Shown piece by piece: positions 1 to 11,068 of a stretch of 37,398 bases of DNA. A program made the position numbers and the translations under genes. How positions within the stretch are numbered: the first letter of the stretch is position 1; every line of letters starts with the position of its first letter. Under the pieces are notes generated by a model. It ran no database searches. It had not been told where the DNA came from and was given only the letters and a program-made list of their open reading frames with translations. Source of the stretch: Salisapilia sapeloensis (Eukaryota; Oomycota; Peronosporomycetes; Peronosporales; Salisapiliaceae); NCBI GenBank assembly GCA_023334545.1, contig JAADVB010000189.1:1-37398 (forward strand), given 5' to 3'.

Positions 1-665
1 GCCACGATCGGAATGCCGAGTCGTTCCTTGACCTCGTACGCCTGCGTCACGAGTGCCATGGACGCCAAGCCATAGAGACGATGGTTGTCTTCGGAGCAAT
101 GGACTTCACAGAAATGCTTATAGTATGGGCCCATGTTGGCGTTAAAGTAGCGCATGGCACATACGATGATGCCGTAGTCGTACTTGGGCGCAATACCATC
201 GACTACTTCTTGCTCCTTATTGTATTCCTGAGCAGCTCGCTTCAGTCCGTTATTGACACTAGCAAGCACTTCCTCCAGAGACATTCTGCCTGGATCAACC
301 ACCAATTGCGGCGCAAAGCGAGCCTCAAAGTACCGGACACCAATGGCATATTGATCACATCCGAGCTCATACGCCACACGTTCCAAGGCGTCAGTCGTAC
401 CAAGGACAGCACACGTATAGCTAAAGCACTCGAGGTACTCTTCCAAACTATTGTACGTCTCTTTAAAGACAGTGGTGTTAAGCTCCTTTGCGTCATACGT
501 TGGCAGCTTTACGCCTTGTTCCTGTGCAAGGTCGATAAGCGTTTCTGGGCGAATGCATCCGTCCAAGTGACAGTGAAGGTCTGTCTTGGGTACTCGACGT
601 AGGAATTCATCCGGGAACTGGTCGTTTTTAGGGAAAGAGGTCTTGGTAGAGTCGTCGGAGCTCAT
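1..665 (-). CDS. Adenosine deaminase, 5' part only (cut by window edge)
   Basis: The frame opens at an ATG at 665 on the minus strand and stays open for about 221 codons to base 1, so the 3' end lies outside the window. Near the N terminus is KTDLHCHLDG (about residues 27-36), the metal-binding HxH motif (H31, H33) of the adenosine/AMP deaminase metallo-hydrolase family. It is followed by FEARFAPQ and LASVNNGLKRA segments typical of adenosine deaminase. The family hydrolyses adenosine to inosine in purine salvage. There is no signal peptide, so a cytosolic enzyme is expected. The catalytic Glu and the later His/Asp ligands would lie in the missing part, so activity cannot be judged. The start is the first ATG and sits shortly before the HxH motif, as expected. 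The neighbouring minus-strand gene ends 285 bp upstream. Confidence 0.88.
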   Translation of the reverse strand, partial: MSSDDSTKTSFPKNDQFPDEFLRRVPKTDLHCHLDGCIRPETLIDLAQEQGVKLPTYDAKELNTTVFKETYNSLEEYLECFSYTCAVLGTTDALERVAYELGCDQYAIGVRYFEARFAPQLVVDPGRMSLEEVLASVNNGLKRAAQEYNKEQEVVDGIAPKYDYGIIVCAMRYFNANMGPYYKHFCEVHCSEDNHRLYGLASMALVTQAYEVKERLGIPIV

Positions 666-950
666 GATCTAAGAGGCACGGGCCGAGGATCTGTAAAATG
701 TTTTTCAGAGGATGATGGCCATATGAATGATGGTCTTTGATCGCTTTGCCACGTACTTCAAGTTGGTATGAAAAGCTAGTACTGGTCTATCGATCCATGT
801 ACAGTAGAAGATGTATTTACTATCCCTGTCACATCCAAGACACAAGCAAAAGCTGATATGAACGACTCATTGAATGGTAACTAGTTTTGTTATTGATATC
901 AAGTTGAGATGACGAACTCGTGACAAGTTTCGTTGCGCTAGAAAGATATT

Positions 951-3900
951 CTAATCGTCGTCGCCGTACAATGCCGACTTGGACAGCAGCACTGGCATTT
1001 GAATCGGCAACCCGGCTGCAATCTTACTCTCGACTTCCATCGCTTCCACGCGCATATTAAACCACCTACAGAAGAAACATCGTCAGTACATCCACCCCCG
1101 ACTCTAACAACATATAAGTAAACGCACTCTTTCACAGCAGCAGTCGAGTACGGCCATAGATTCCTCGGAATCTCCTCCGCCGCTTTTTCATTCCCAGCAA
1201 GACTCTCCAACTTGCCATACGCATCCTTGGCATCAAACTTGAGCGTCACTTCATCCTCCTTTCGTGCAGCCGTCTCCGCATTCGCGTTCTGAGTCAAGAC
1301 TTCGATCCAGTCTCGCTGCTCTTCAAAGTTCGAAGCGCACAGGACAAACCTCGTGTACCCACTATCGACACTAAAGCAATGGAAGAGCACGACGCGTGTG
1401 CCTTGGGACTGATCCATCTGATTCGGCAGCTCCTGCACGACACTCCCGATGACATTGATCTCTCGTTTCACAGGACCATTCTCCGTATCCGAGTACCCAA
1501 GCTTGTTATTCTGCAAGTAAAAGTGTTTCGGTTTCCACGTATTCTTGTAGATAGTCCCTTGTTTCAACAGCATCCCCTTCTTTTTCCACGTCGCTTGTGG
1601 CACCTTCTTCCCAGACACCACTGCTTCCTTCGACACGTGCGCATCCATATACAACTTGGCCGCAGCGTAGATGGATTCAAGCCGTCGATCGAACTTGAGC
1701 TGGATGTTCTTATCCATCTTCGGCTGGATGTCTGCTTTGTTCGGGGCAAAGTCTTCCGAGATACTGCGCGTCTTCTTCAATGTCGTATCGTGCGCTCCGT
1801 CCGAGTTCCGGCGCTCGACCTTGCCATTCCTTTCGACAGGAGACGACGTCGCGCGTCCAAAGCCACCGCTTGGGGATTTCGGTGACGCCATGGGTGAGTT
1901 CCGAGGCGAACTGCGTGGCGATGGAGACTCTTTACGTGGTGTAGACGATCCCAAGCGTTTGCTTACTGACTCGAGGATGTTGCTCGCACTGTACGACCTC
2001 GAGCGTCGGTTTCCTTCACCTGAATTGTCATTCCCGAGTGACTGGTTAAAGTCGTGTGCGACGGCATCAATCTGTCGACGACTATGTGGTGGTGTATTGA
2101 CAAACGAAGCTCCTTGCTGCGTCCATCCATGCGGCTTCATTGCTCGGAACGCAATGAGCGTTTGGAAAAAGTTGCGTACTTCTCGACTCCAATGCAAAAA
2201 GAGTCGGTAGAAGCACCTCAAGAGTTCAAATCGAAGTTTATCTGCATGTCGTTCTGGGAAACAGTCCCAACTATTGTAAATGAACTCGAGTGTCGTGAGT
2301 ACGACTTGCGTATGTTCAGAATCTAATAGAATACGTAAGGCAGAGCATAGGAAACGAAAGTCAAACGAAGGCGGGAGTAACGACACTTCGTCGTCGGCTG
2401 GGATCGAGTACTGGTCGTCCTGATGGAAGTTCCATCGGTCGTTATTCTCCAAGTGTGATAGGCGGTAGGAGCCGAGTCGAACACGCCAGCTTCGGATCAT
2501 GTACATCCAAACACCAAGGAGTTCAATCGCACCAATGACTGCCGGAACGTCATGGACACTCGTGCTCCGGAGAAGGAACTTGGTCATCGGGTTAATCAGC
2601 CGAGGGTTCGACAGCATCGTACACGACACTTTGTAAAGCGATGGAGGTAACCAGCCAGACTTTTGCGTCTTCAACTCCAGAAAGAAAACCTTTAACACTT
2701 GCGTGTATCCGGGCAGATGCGACCATCCGATCTTTTGGTTCAACACTGCAAGCGTATCAAGTACATACCAGAGCCACTGGTCTACTAGTAGAATATTGAG
2801 CGTATTCGTTTCTCTCGTAAGTCGACGGAATCGAGATTTCCATGCTTCCGATGTAATCTCATACTTATCCTCGGCCTCTTCTTCCTGTGCTTTCAATGCC
2901 TTTTCACCAAACTCGTCATAAATCGCTTTATGGAAACGCCGCCAATCTAAGTGAGCTTCCAATCCATCCATAGCAAACAAATCTGCGCTTGCACTGATTT
3001 GAAAGTCCGATTCAAGTTCCGGGACAAACTCTTCATACGAGTCTGCCCAGAGCTGATACAATTCGACACCAAACGATGGTAGACGGAAGCACAGGACCGA
3101 GAGAATGCGTGCGGCGAAGAACATCAAGTTGTTGTTCATCACGCCACGGACACTAACCGTCTGTAGGACACAGTACTTGGTTTCCACGAGCATCGCACGT
3201 AGTTTCAGTCCGAACTCCAAGTCTTTCTTGGAGATACATGGCGCAGGTTTCGATCCAAACGCAGGTGCAGACACGGTCGAGTCGAAGCCAAGCAACGGCA
3301 AGTCGCTCAACTCGGCACGTTTCACGAGGTAGAAGAGAAGCTCGTAAAAGACATTACGCAACGTATAGTGTCGGACCCGAATGTTATCTAGTAGGAACTG
3401 CCACAAGCGCAGCAAAATGTTTTTCGTCTCGTCCAGAGCTTCCGCAGAGGCGTAGACCCACGACAGCATCGATGCTTTATGAGAGATCTGGAGCATCTTG
3501 AGGACCTTGGTCGCCTTCCGAACCTTGGCTTCTTTATCATCCTTCTGACGCACAGCCATGAGCTCCACGAGATCCTGCATCTTCTCCAACACTCGCTGCG
3601 CTTCCGACGGTATCACGACCTTTGCTTTTCCCTGGAGCTTACGAGAAGTCCCGCCGACGATGACAGAGCTACTAGACGAGATACCGTGTTCGCTAATGAC
3701 ACCACAACGTAGCTGTCGGACGTCTGGAATGCGTTTGAACAAGAGTGTGCCGTAGATAACAGCTACTTGATGTCCCTTTAGCGTCAAACTTTGCTCAAAG
3801 TGGCTCGTGACGAGATAGTCGGATAAGCCCAGTCCGTCTCCTTCATCACTCCCATCCATCTTCCGACGCATACGCTCTTGCAACGCGTCTTCAAAGCTCT

Positions 3901-5110
3901 TTTCTAACGACAGCCAGGTCTGACCAAAGAGAATAGTGTTCTTAATCTCGTCATCGACTTCCACATCGTCCTTACCCTTGTTCTTGAGCTCTTTCTTGTA
4001 CTTTTCTAGTAACGTCGTGAAGCCACCATCCGGATCCGTTGCGATTTGACCTCGTCCGACCAAGAGCTGACGAATCTCAAGCGTTAACGTCGCAGACATG
4101 AGCTCATCAAACGTACTGTAGCGTGTAATTGGTGGCAAGTAATCGTTTGCAGTCGACCACGAGACGGAGACCGGATCTTCCGTCGGTAGCAAGTCATCCA
4201 TCAACTCTTCTTCTGCTCCTGTATCACTCTGACTAGGCAATTGCTGCGAGTTTGGTCGTGATACTCGAGATGACAAGACAGCGAGACGAGCAAGAGATTG
4301 GAAACTAACTTCCTCCACCTCTGCGATCGATCTCTTCTCAGCATGTTTTAATGAATTACCCATGTAAAACTTTTCTCGCGTCCCGATCGTACACTTGTAA
4401 CTGACGGCGAATCTTTTTAGTGGGAGAGAAGTATCTTCTTGGAAATCATGACCTTCTGGACGATCCATCTCGTTCGCGATACTTGGCATCATGATACCAA
4501 CGTCACTCACCGAGATATTCCATTCGCTACATTGCTCCATATAGCAATTAAACACGACACGACCGTTGTCACAACCTGCGAGATGATGGTCATGATGGAC
4601 AGGGCCAGTGGAAATGGTCCATAGGTCGACTTTTGCACTTCCGATGAGAGCTCTGGAGTGGAACGTCCGGTTCGTGAAGACTTTAACCACGAGCGATTTT
4701 TTTGATAACTCTGCAAGAGTCGTTCGATACTCAAACGCGATTAAAAGTCCCTTGTAATTCGGGTTGAGATCTCCTTTAATCACAGGTGTCGAGTACGGAG
4801 ATTTCTCGTCCGGGTCGTCCCAATAGAACTCGACGAACGGATCGCTTTTGCTGCTAAACTTGCGTGGTTGCAAGTTCCGACATTGAATACCTGAAATACG
4901 AACTCGAAATAAACAAGACGTGTCTGGCGTTGACTCCTTGTGGGACTCAAACATGGACTGCAGTGTGTAGCGCGGACTGAGCTTTCGATTGGCGTTTCGT
5001 ACCGGATCGTACATTTCACCAAATTCAATCGTCGCAGCTGAAAGACCGTTTATTGAATCTTGATTCGCACTTCGGGGAGATGTGCCCGAGCTGCTCGTCG
5101 GTGAGTTCAT
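951..5110 (-). CDS. Large C2 / helical-repeat / PH-domain protein
   Basis: One long exon (5110 to 1128) plus a short last exon (1065 to 951) across a 62-nt GT-AG intron at 1066-1127; 1365 aa. Reading through the intron gives an unlikely Cys-rich tail. Splicing gives AAVKEWFNMRVEAMEVES and ends SALYGDDD. An N-terminal C2 domain (about 66-180) contains SKSDPFVEFYW. A long helical middle part holds a segment at about 920-985 (FYRLFLHWSREVRNFF) that recalls DUF1765/armadillo-like proteins; that match is from memory. A Ser/Pro/Arg-rich linker (about 1040-1115) leads to a PH domain (about 1172-1275, beginning KKKGMLLKQGTIYKNTWKPK). C2 and PH domains both bind phospholipids, so a peripheral membrane or signalling scaffold is inferred. 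No catalytic domain is visible. The start is the first in-frame ATG. Confidence 0.85.
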
Positions 5111-6270
5111 GCTGTTAATGTGGTCGGAAGGACGTTTGCTTATTTATGTGTCTTTCGAGTATAAATGGCACACCAACGTTGTACGAGTACGACTAGGAAA
5201 GGCACAGCAGGTATGAGAAAAAGAGGGAAGGTCGTGCACTGGCGTCCAAGGCGGTCTTCTTCTCGTTCTTCGCCGCGACAAGTTCGGTCGCTTCTCGCCT
5301 TTTTCTGGTGTGTGAGTATATCGGCGCTTTGGCTCAGCTTTGACGCGCTGTCTGGACACCGGACAATATGATACAACCAGACACGTCCGAACGCACGTGA
5401 TTGGCGCAAATGACGTGCCAACTCGTCTTGGAAGTGATATTGAAGTTGAGATGGGGCTATGGAAGACACGATGCTGAGGCAGGGTGTCTCGAGGCATTAC
5501 ATGTTCATGAATATGGGTTTGTAAACGAGGTAGATATGTTGGATGTATGGAGCGGGTGGGCAGGAGATGGGTTGGAGATGCGGGGTTACCACTGTGCGGT
5601 ACGCTTGTAGGCGGTACGTTGGACGCCTAGGTGTACGAAAAGCGGATGAAAAGCTGCTAAAGATACTTTAATCGACGTCGGTTGAGGGTCGATGCCATCG
5701 TGCATGTCCAGGGCAATCGGATAGCAGTATGAACCATTACGATATAAAGAAGCGCTTGTAGTACCTTTTAAGCCAGTTTCATGGATGCAAATCAATGACG
5801 CATTAGTTCTCTTCCGCACGACTAGACTCTTCTTTCTCTCGCTTAAAATGAATCTACACACTTTTACTCCAAGGACAAATAAGTGATGAACACATCGCTA
5901 TGACACTTGCCAGAATTTTCTACGCACATACTATTTGAAACGCTCGGTCGAAACCGTGGCGACAAGCACTTGCACGATTTCATCCAATTCCATCTTTCTT
6001 TTTCCTAGAACATGTAGACCGTACTTGATACTTGCAGTCGAAACCCCCTTACAATAAAGATGCAGTAGTAGACTAGACGACAGCTTACGCATCCCAACTA
6101 TCTTTCGTTTTGTATAGACGAAACGTCAGTCGGACAGCAGCGCATCCTCAAGGGTTGCGAGCACTAGACCGAAGAAAATCGTTCTCACTTACGATCTCGC
6201 GCGATTCGAAGCAGGTCGCTAGAGCTATTCCATTATAAAAGCATTTCGTGAGCACCTTCAGAAGGTAGAC
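5111..6270. other. Intergenic, divergent promoters
   Basis: About 1.16 kb separates the minus-strand C2/PH gene from the plus-strand VPS9 gene. Open stretches of about 60-117 codons exist on both strands, but they overlap each other, lack recognisable motifs and have no plausible splice partners. A TATA-like string (tataaat) lies near 5160 upstream of the C2/PH gene, and attataaaag near 6232 just upstream of the VPS9 gene. I see no RNA gene or repeat. Confidence 0.5.
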
Positions 6271-8414
6271 ATGGAAGTCTGTGACTCGGAGAACCAGTGT
6301 GAATGCCATCCGATTCCAGACTTGAGCAGCTCCTGTGAATCGCAGGAGAGCACACGCCATGCCAAAGCAGTTGGGCATTATGCAAGCAGCTCCACTGCAT
6401 CCATCGTGTCGGAAGAAGATGACTTTAGCTGCCATCGCATAGGCGGGCAGTCTCCTGAGAAACATACTTTCTTTGGTGAAAATCAGCGACTAAAGCAAGA
6501 TATACAAGAACTACATAAGACGCTAGCAAAGCGTGATGCGCAAGTACAAGAGCTGCAGGAACGGTGCCAGTACTTGGTCGGCAAGTTACAAGAACAAGAT
6601 GAAAGGATTGCTCAAAGCTTAAGTGTATCGGAGCATCCGCTACGATCGAGTGATTTGGACATCGACAGCTCGTCTCAATCCATTGCTCACAACAGCAATA
6701 TGAAAAGATATTCTGGTGCTGGAGCTGCAAGGGAAATGGTAGACGATCGTCTAGACTCGATGGGTTTCTCCGGATCTCGCGTCGAGTCCGTCGTGACTTC
6801 CTTGGCTCAAAGCAGTCGTACGAAGCCTCAAGACATTCCTAAAAATGTCAAAGATCCAGGCCATCGTACTCGATCCAGTAGTAGTGCGTTAGAAAGGATA
6901 GGCAAAGCTGTAGATAAGATCTTCTACTTCTCTCCATCTTCTTCTAAACACTCGTGTCGTGCACGAAAGAAAGTAGAGAAAGACACTTCGAGTTCATCCA
7001 CCAAGTCCGACAAGACTTCTCCTGATTCACGAGAGCTTCGTCGCCAGCGTTCTCTCCATATGATGGAAATGGAACCAACACGACAGCAGACGCATGTCTC
7101 CTCTCGAGCAGCTACCATCGGACGATCGCATAGTGTCACTGCCGACCATGGCTACATCCCGCGACCACCTCGTGACATGTCCAGGAAACTCAGCGCCAGT
7201 GACTTTGGTCTACTAGCAGAACCGGTGGATGATGAAGACAGTAGTGACGACGAAAGCGCTTCAAGTAGAGTCATGAAGCCACCTGCAAGTGACTCTAGTC
7301 TCCAACGCACTCGAACACGCTCTAGCTCACGCAGTTTACGCGACCTGTTCGCTGCCATCGACGACGCAGATAAAGTACCAGAGAGTGGACGACAGATATC
7401 TCGACCAAAGTCATACTCACTTGTGCTAGATGCACCACAGAGTAGCTCTAGCAAGACGCCTGAGAAACTATTGTATGCTACTTTTCTTTCGAAACTACGT
7501 CGTCCTGAATGTCGCGACATGCTCACGTCTGTCCAACGCTTCGTGAACTCAGTGCTCGGACCACGAGGTGACTGTCGCCCACCACGTCCGAAAGACTACG
7601 TCGACTATACGTTCTATGGTTCACACGACTTTAAAGGCCGCTATCGAAACTTTTTCGAGAACCTCGAAGTGGAGCTACGTCACCATCGAGCTTGGAAGTA
7701 TGCTTCCGACGCGGAACTCATACAAGCACGTAACGGAGTGGAAAAGTATGTCATGGACAAGCTCTGCAACGTCGCGATGCACCATCTACCTGAATGTGCG
7801 CATTGGAAGCAGCAGGATGATGCGCTACTTTATCGCATGAAAGTATTGGCGTTCGTGACGCCAGATATGCTCGACATCAATCTTTTGATGCGGAATGAAG
7901 TCGTCTGGTCACTCGCAGAAGACGAGCTACGAAGGATTAACGCATACTGGTCTCCTGGAGATAAACTGAACTGCATCGTCCGATGCTGCAGTGTCATCTT
8001 TGGTGTCTTGAATCTGTCTCGAGCTGCATCTGGAAAGCGACCAGGTGCAGATGACTTTCTACCGATCTTTATCTACATCGTCCTGCGATCGCTTATTCCT
8101 CATCTGTACTCGAATTGTGAGTACATAGCGACCTTCCGGAACAAGCAAGACCTCATGTCCAAGTATTTCTCTTTTTATGCATCAAGCCGATTGGATATCT
8201 AATGCGTATTGCTGTAGAGCTGGATACTGCTTTGTAAATCTACAAAGCGCTATCGAGTTTATCAGTGTCTTGGATGCATCCATGCTATCTGTCTCGGAAG
8301 ATGAGTTCAACAGGTACCTTGTTTTCCTTTATTCTCTTCTAGTAGTCATTTAAAAGACACTTTTGTAGACTGTATGACGAAAGTGAATGCAAGGTACGGA
8401 CAGGAGGGACCTAG
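6271..8414 (+). CDS. VPS9-domain Rab5-type guanine nucleotide exchange factor
   Basis: Three exons: 6271-8162, 8218-8313 and 8369-8414, with introns 8163-8217 and 8314-8368 (55 nt each); 677 aa. Residues about 69-117 form a coiled coil (NQRLKQDIQELHKTLAKRDA). A long Ser-rich, low-complexity middle follows. The C-terminal half is a VPS9 domain, with DALLYRMKVLAFVTPDMLDI, then SPGDKLNCIVRCCSVIFGVL and GADDFLPIFIYIVLRSLIPH. Splicing adds the expected VPS9 ending GYCFVNLQSAIEFISVLDAS. Without splicing the protein would stop inside the domain. VPS9 domains load GTP onto Rab5/Rab21-type GTPases on early endosomes. Nearer-upstream acceptor 8342 is also in frame, but 8368 gives the better FNRLYDE ending. 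The gene converges on the SPPL gene, whose stop is about 100 bp away. Confidence 0.9.
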
Positions 8415-8511
8415 ATGTCGGAGTTAAAGCAGGGTCAACTGAATGAAGTCGTTTTACTTTTTATCCAAACTAGACTACATGCAAGTCGAGTACACCAACG
8501 TTTGTACATGT

Positions 8512-9705
8512 TTACTTGGCAAGTATTGAAATCATTTCTGACTCTGCACTGTCCCATTCATGTGGAGCATCCAGAGCATCGATTCCATCCCACATGACAT
8601 GGAAATGTCGTTGGCTCTTGGCGACAAGGCTCACTCCTCCAAGCATCAATGGGACGATATAAAGCAACGCGGGTTGACCTGATACGACATCTCTCAGTAG
8701 AATCGTCATGACGTTCGCTAGTAGTAGCCCGACTGCGTACGTTGCAAGGGCGACGGCAAAGTAGTCTACTTTGTGCTTTCGTTTGAACTGATGCGACTGG
8801 AGAGCATAGTCAAAGCGTAGGCAGAAAGCAACTAGTAGGCCTGGTAAAGCGATGTCTCCCATGCCCAAGATACTACGTCGCGGCTCGGGAGAGAAGAGGA
8901 CAGGCACGGTGAATAACATTGGGACACCGTCATGAGTAGTGTTATGCTCCGTATCCATTCGATTGTTCCCAGTAGCCACATCTACCATGACGTTGCTGCC
9001 GAAAATGTATGGAGAGACGTAGACAAAGAAGATGTCGTAGGCAAAGGCAGTGAGAAGCAGGCTGAAGGCTACTCGTAAGGACGCTAGCTGCAGCCAGTCG
9101 AGCACTGTTAAGCAGAGTGTGGCACACAAGATGTCTTGGAGCACCCAACCGTAAGAGCTGTCTCGATGCCAATACCACATCACCACAATGCTGAGAGATA
9201 CGAGTGAACTGAGACCAAGGACGAGCAAGTAGGACCGATCATCAAGATGTGGTCGCAGCCGAAACAGTTTATAGCACACTGGCAGCACGACCACATTCGT
9301 GAGTGCGATGGTAGCGCCCATGACAAAGAGCAAATTGACAAGTACCAAGAGATTGACATAGTATAGCAGTAGGAGAGTGCCGGAAGCAGCGAGTAAAAAG
9401 TAGATGGCATGGCGACTCGATAGTCGAAAATGAGGTTCACCCTCGCTATCCAGTACAATATGGTCTGTCGATTCCGGAGATACTTCCACGTCCTTGAGAA
9501 CCTCATCGATGCTACCATACCCACTCTTGTTCTCCGAGCTGCTATTGCGTTCATCGATTGCTATCTTGGCTGATGGGTGGAAAGCATCCTGTCGCGTCGT
9601 CAAAGCCGATCGCTCTACTCGACAGGCATAATAGGCTCCAACAGCTACGACACTGACGCCCATGAGCCACATAAGAAGCATCGATGCATTCCAGACACCC
9701 GACAT
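8512..9705 (-). CDS. Signal peptide peptidase-like intramembrane aspartyl protease
   Basis: Single-exon gene of 397 aa with about nine hydrophobic segments. The presenilin/SPP signature is complete: FAYDIFFVYVSP with catalytic Asp about D224, ILGMGDIALPGLL with catalytic Asp about D284, and QPALLY (PAL motif about 345-347). These enzymes cut type II transmembrane segments and remnant signal peptides within ER, Golgi or endosomal membranes. IFGSNVMVDVAT resembles SPPL3, while GLLVAFCLRFDY resembles SPPL2, so I assign only SPP/SPPL. A first hydrophobic helix (about 9-28) precedes a Ser-rich loop. There is no large N-terminal protease-associated domain. The start codon lies only 81 bp from the start of CLN3 on the other strand, so the two share a promoter interval. 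Confidence 0.93.
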   Translation of the reverse strand: MSGVWNASMLLMWLMGVSVVAVGAYYACRVERSALTTRQDAFHPSAKIAIDERNSSSENKSGYGSIDEVLKDVEVSPESTDHIVLDSEGEPHFRLSSRHAIYFLLAASGTLLLLYYVNLLVLVNLLFVMGATIALTNVVVLPVCYKLFRLRPHLDDRSYLLVLGLSSLVSLSIVVMWYWHRDSSYGWVLQDILCATLCLTVLDWLQLASLRVAFSLLLTAFAYDIFFVYVSPYIFGSNVMVDVATGNNRMDTEHNTTHDGVPMLFTVPVLFSPEPRRSILGMGDIALPGLLVAFCLRFDYALQSHQFKRKHKVDYFAVALATYAVGLLLANVMTILLRDVVSGQPALLYIVPLMLGGVSLVAKSQRHFHVMWDGIDALDAPHEWDSAESEMISILAK

Positions 9706-9786
9706 GCCTCGGGTCGATCGGTACGAGATTTGTCGGCTCGTTCTTACGACCTTCGAGCAACTTTACTAATAGGTACATCATACCGC
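9706..9786. promoter_or_regulatory. Compact bidirectional promoter interval (SPPL / CLN3)
   Basis: Only 81 bp lies between the SPPL start codon (minus, 9705) and the preferred CLN3 start (plus, 9787). This must hold both 5' leaders and core promoter elements unless transcription starts inside the opposite gene. The CLN3 frame stays open back to 9577 inside the SPPL gene, but that part encodes a polar, unconserved sequence and is not used here. I see no clear TATA box. Confidence 0.45.
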
Positions 9787-11019
9787 ATGCGTCTGGCTAT
9801 GATGGAGTCTTCCGGGGAGCAATGGCGAAATCTCGTGGCGTTCTGGTTGCTAGGTTATATCAACAACCTCGGTTATGTAATCATGATTGCTGGTGCCCAA
9901 GAGATCTCTGCTGGCGGTGTCGGTCTAGTCTACTTTTTTGACATCTTCCCTGCACTCGCCGTCAAACTCACGGGTCCGTATTGGTTCCCTTATGTCTCCT
10001 ATCGTCTGCGGACGTTCGCCGGGTCCTGTTTCATGCTCTTGAGCTTTTGGATAGTTGCTCTTGGACAGCACTCGCTGTCATTACAGCTACTTGGAGTCGC
10101 CTTCTCCGGTCTCCAGTCCGGTATGATGGAAGCATCCTTCCTGGCTTTAGCCTCTTTCTATGACAGTCGCAAGTGCATCACGTGCTGGTCGAGTGGCACT
10201 GGTCTTGCTGGTGTAGGTGGATATGCCTGGGTTGCCACCATCCATCTCTGGCTCGGCTATAGCTTTCCTACTACGCTCATGCTTGCATCAATCTTCCCTC
10301 TTGCCTACCTCCTAGTGTTTATCGTACTCCTGGATACGAGTCATCTCCCTGTCCCAAGCAACTGCATCTACTCTGCGATTCCAGAGACTGATATGGATAA
10401 AACAGAGGCACAGAAGGCATTCCAGCCATCGACATTAAGTAGAGACACAGAGGAAGTAGAGGCTTTACGAGGCACACGCCAACGTCTACGCTTTGCAATG
10501 ACACTCGGACCGTACATGATCCCATTGACTGTCGTCTACTTTGCAGAGTACACGATGCAGACAGGTGTATGGTCCGCCATCGGCTTCCCCGTCCACGATG
10601 AAGCAGCCCGCCAACAGTTCTACGCGAGCGCCGGTCTGTGCTACCAAACCGGTGTCTTCCTCTCTCGCTCTTCCGGTGTCCTCTTCCAAGCGACAAGACG
10701 AGTGCTGTATCTAATGCCGGCACTCCAGACTCTACTCCTCATCTTCTTCTCGCTCGTTGCGACGTACCACTTCTGGTACAACTGGTCTCTCCTCATCTTT
10801 TGCTTCATTGCAGGGCTACTAGGCGGAGGTGTCTACGTAAATGCATTCACACTCATATCCACAGAGGTAGCACCCAGCCGAGTAGAATTTGCACTGAGTG
10901 CTGCTTCCCTCGGTGACACGGTGGGTGTTATGATGGCCGACTTGGCTGGACTAATACTACAAGGCTGTCTCTACTCTATCAATCGACTACCTGGAGCTAC
11001 GGTCAACATCACGTGCTAA
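9787..11019 (+). CDS. CLN3: CLN3/battenin family lysosomal membrane protein
   Basis: 410 aa, no intron. Soon after the start come QWRNLVAFWLLGYINNLGYV and IMIAGAQEI, the family hallmark near TM1, then about ten more hydrophobic helices including LQSGMMEASFLALASFYD and SAASLGDTVGVMMADLAGL. Human CLN3 is a late-endosomal/lysosomal protein of the MFS-like superfamily linked to glycerophosphodiester and pH homeostasis. The start at 9787 (MRLAMMESSGEQW) was chosen because the upstream in-frame extension is hydrophilic and overlaps the SPPL gene. ATGs at 9799 and 9802 are alternatives. The tail ends in TVNITC. It converges with MCM10, with stop codons 49 bp apart. Confidence 0.9.
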   Translation: MRLAMMESSGEQWRNLVAFWLLGYINNLGYVIMIAGAQEISAGGVGLVYFFDIFPALAVKLTGPYWFPYVSYRLRTFAGSCFMLLSFWIVALGQHSLSLQLLGVAFSGLQSGMMEASFLALASFYDSRKCITCWSSGTGLAGVGGYAWVATIHLWLGYSFPTTLMLASIFPLAYLLVFIVLLDTSHLPVPSNCIYSAIPETDMDKTEAQKAFQPSTLSRDTEEVEALRGTRQRLRFAMTLGPYMIPLTVVYFAEYTMQTGVWSAIGFPVHDEAARQQFYASAGLCYQTGVFLSRSSGVLFQATRRVLYLMPALQTLLLIFFSLVATYHFWYNWSLLIFCFIAGLLGGGVYVNAFTLISTEVAPSRVEFALSAASLGDTVGVMMADLAGLILQGCLYSINRLPGATVNITC

Positions 11020-11068
11020 TATGATTGTATCTGTATTCAAGTAGACAGAATCGATAGATTACGATGAT

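Noticed and set aside
1379-2326. Plus-strand frames of 90-179 codons inside the C2/PH gene
   Set aside because: They are antisense shadows; the minus frame carries clear C2 and PH domains.
5140-5610. Overlapping 60-117-codon frames on both strands between the C2/PH and VPS9 genes
   Set aside because: They overlap each other, are rich in Arg/Ser/Thr as expected of chance frames, and show no motif or splice partner.
9577-9786. Longer CLN3 start at 9577
   Set aside because: The extra 70 residues are polar, lie antisense to the SPPL first exon and have no family support.
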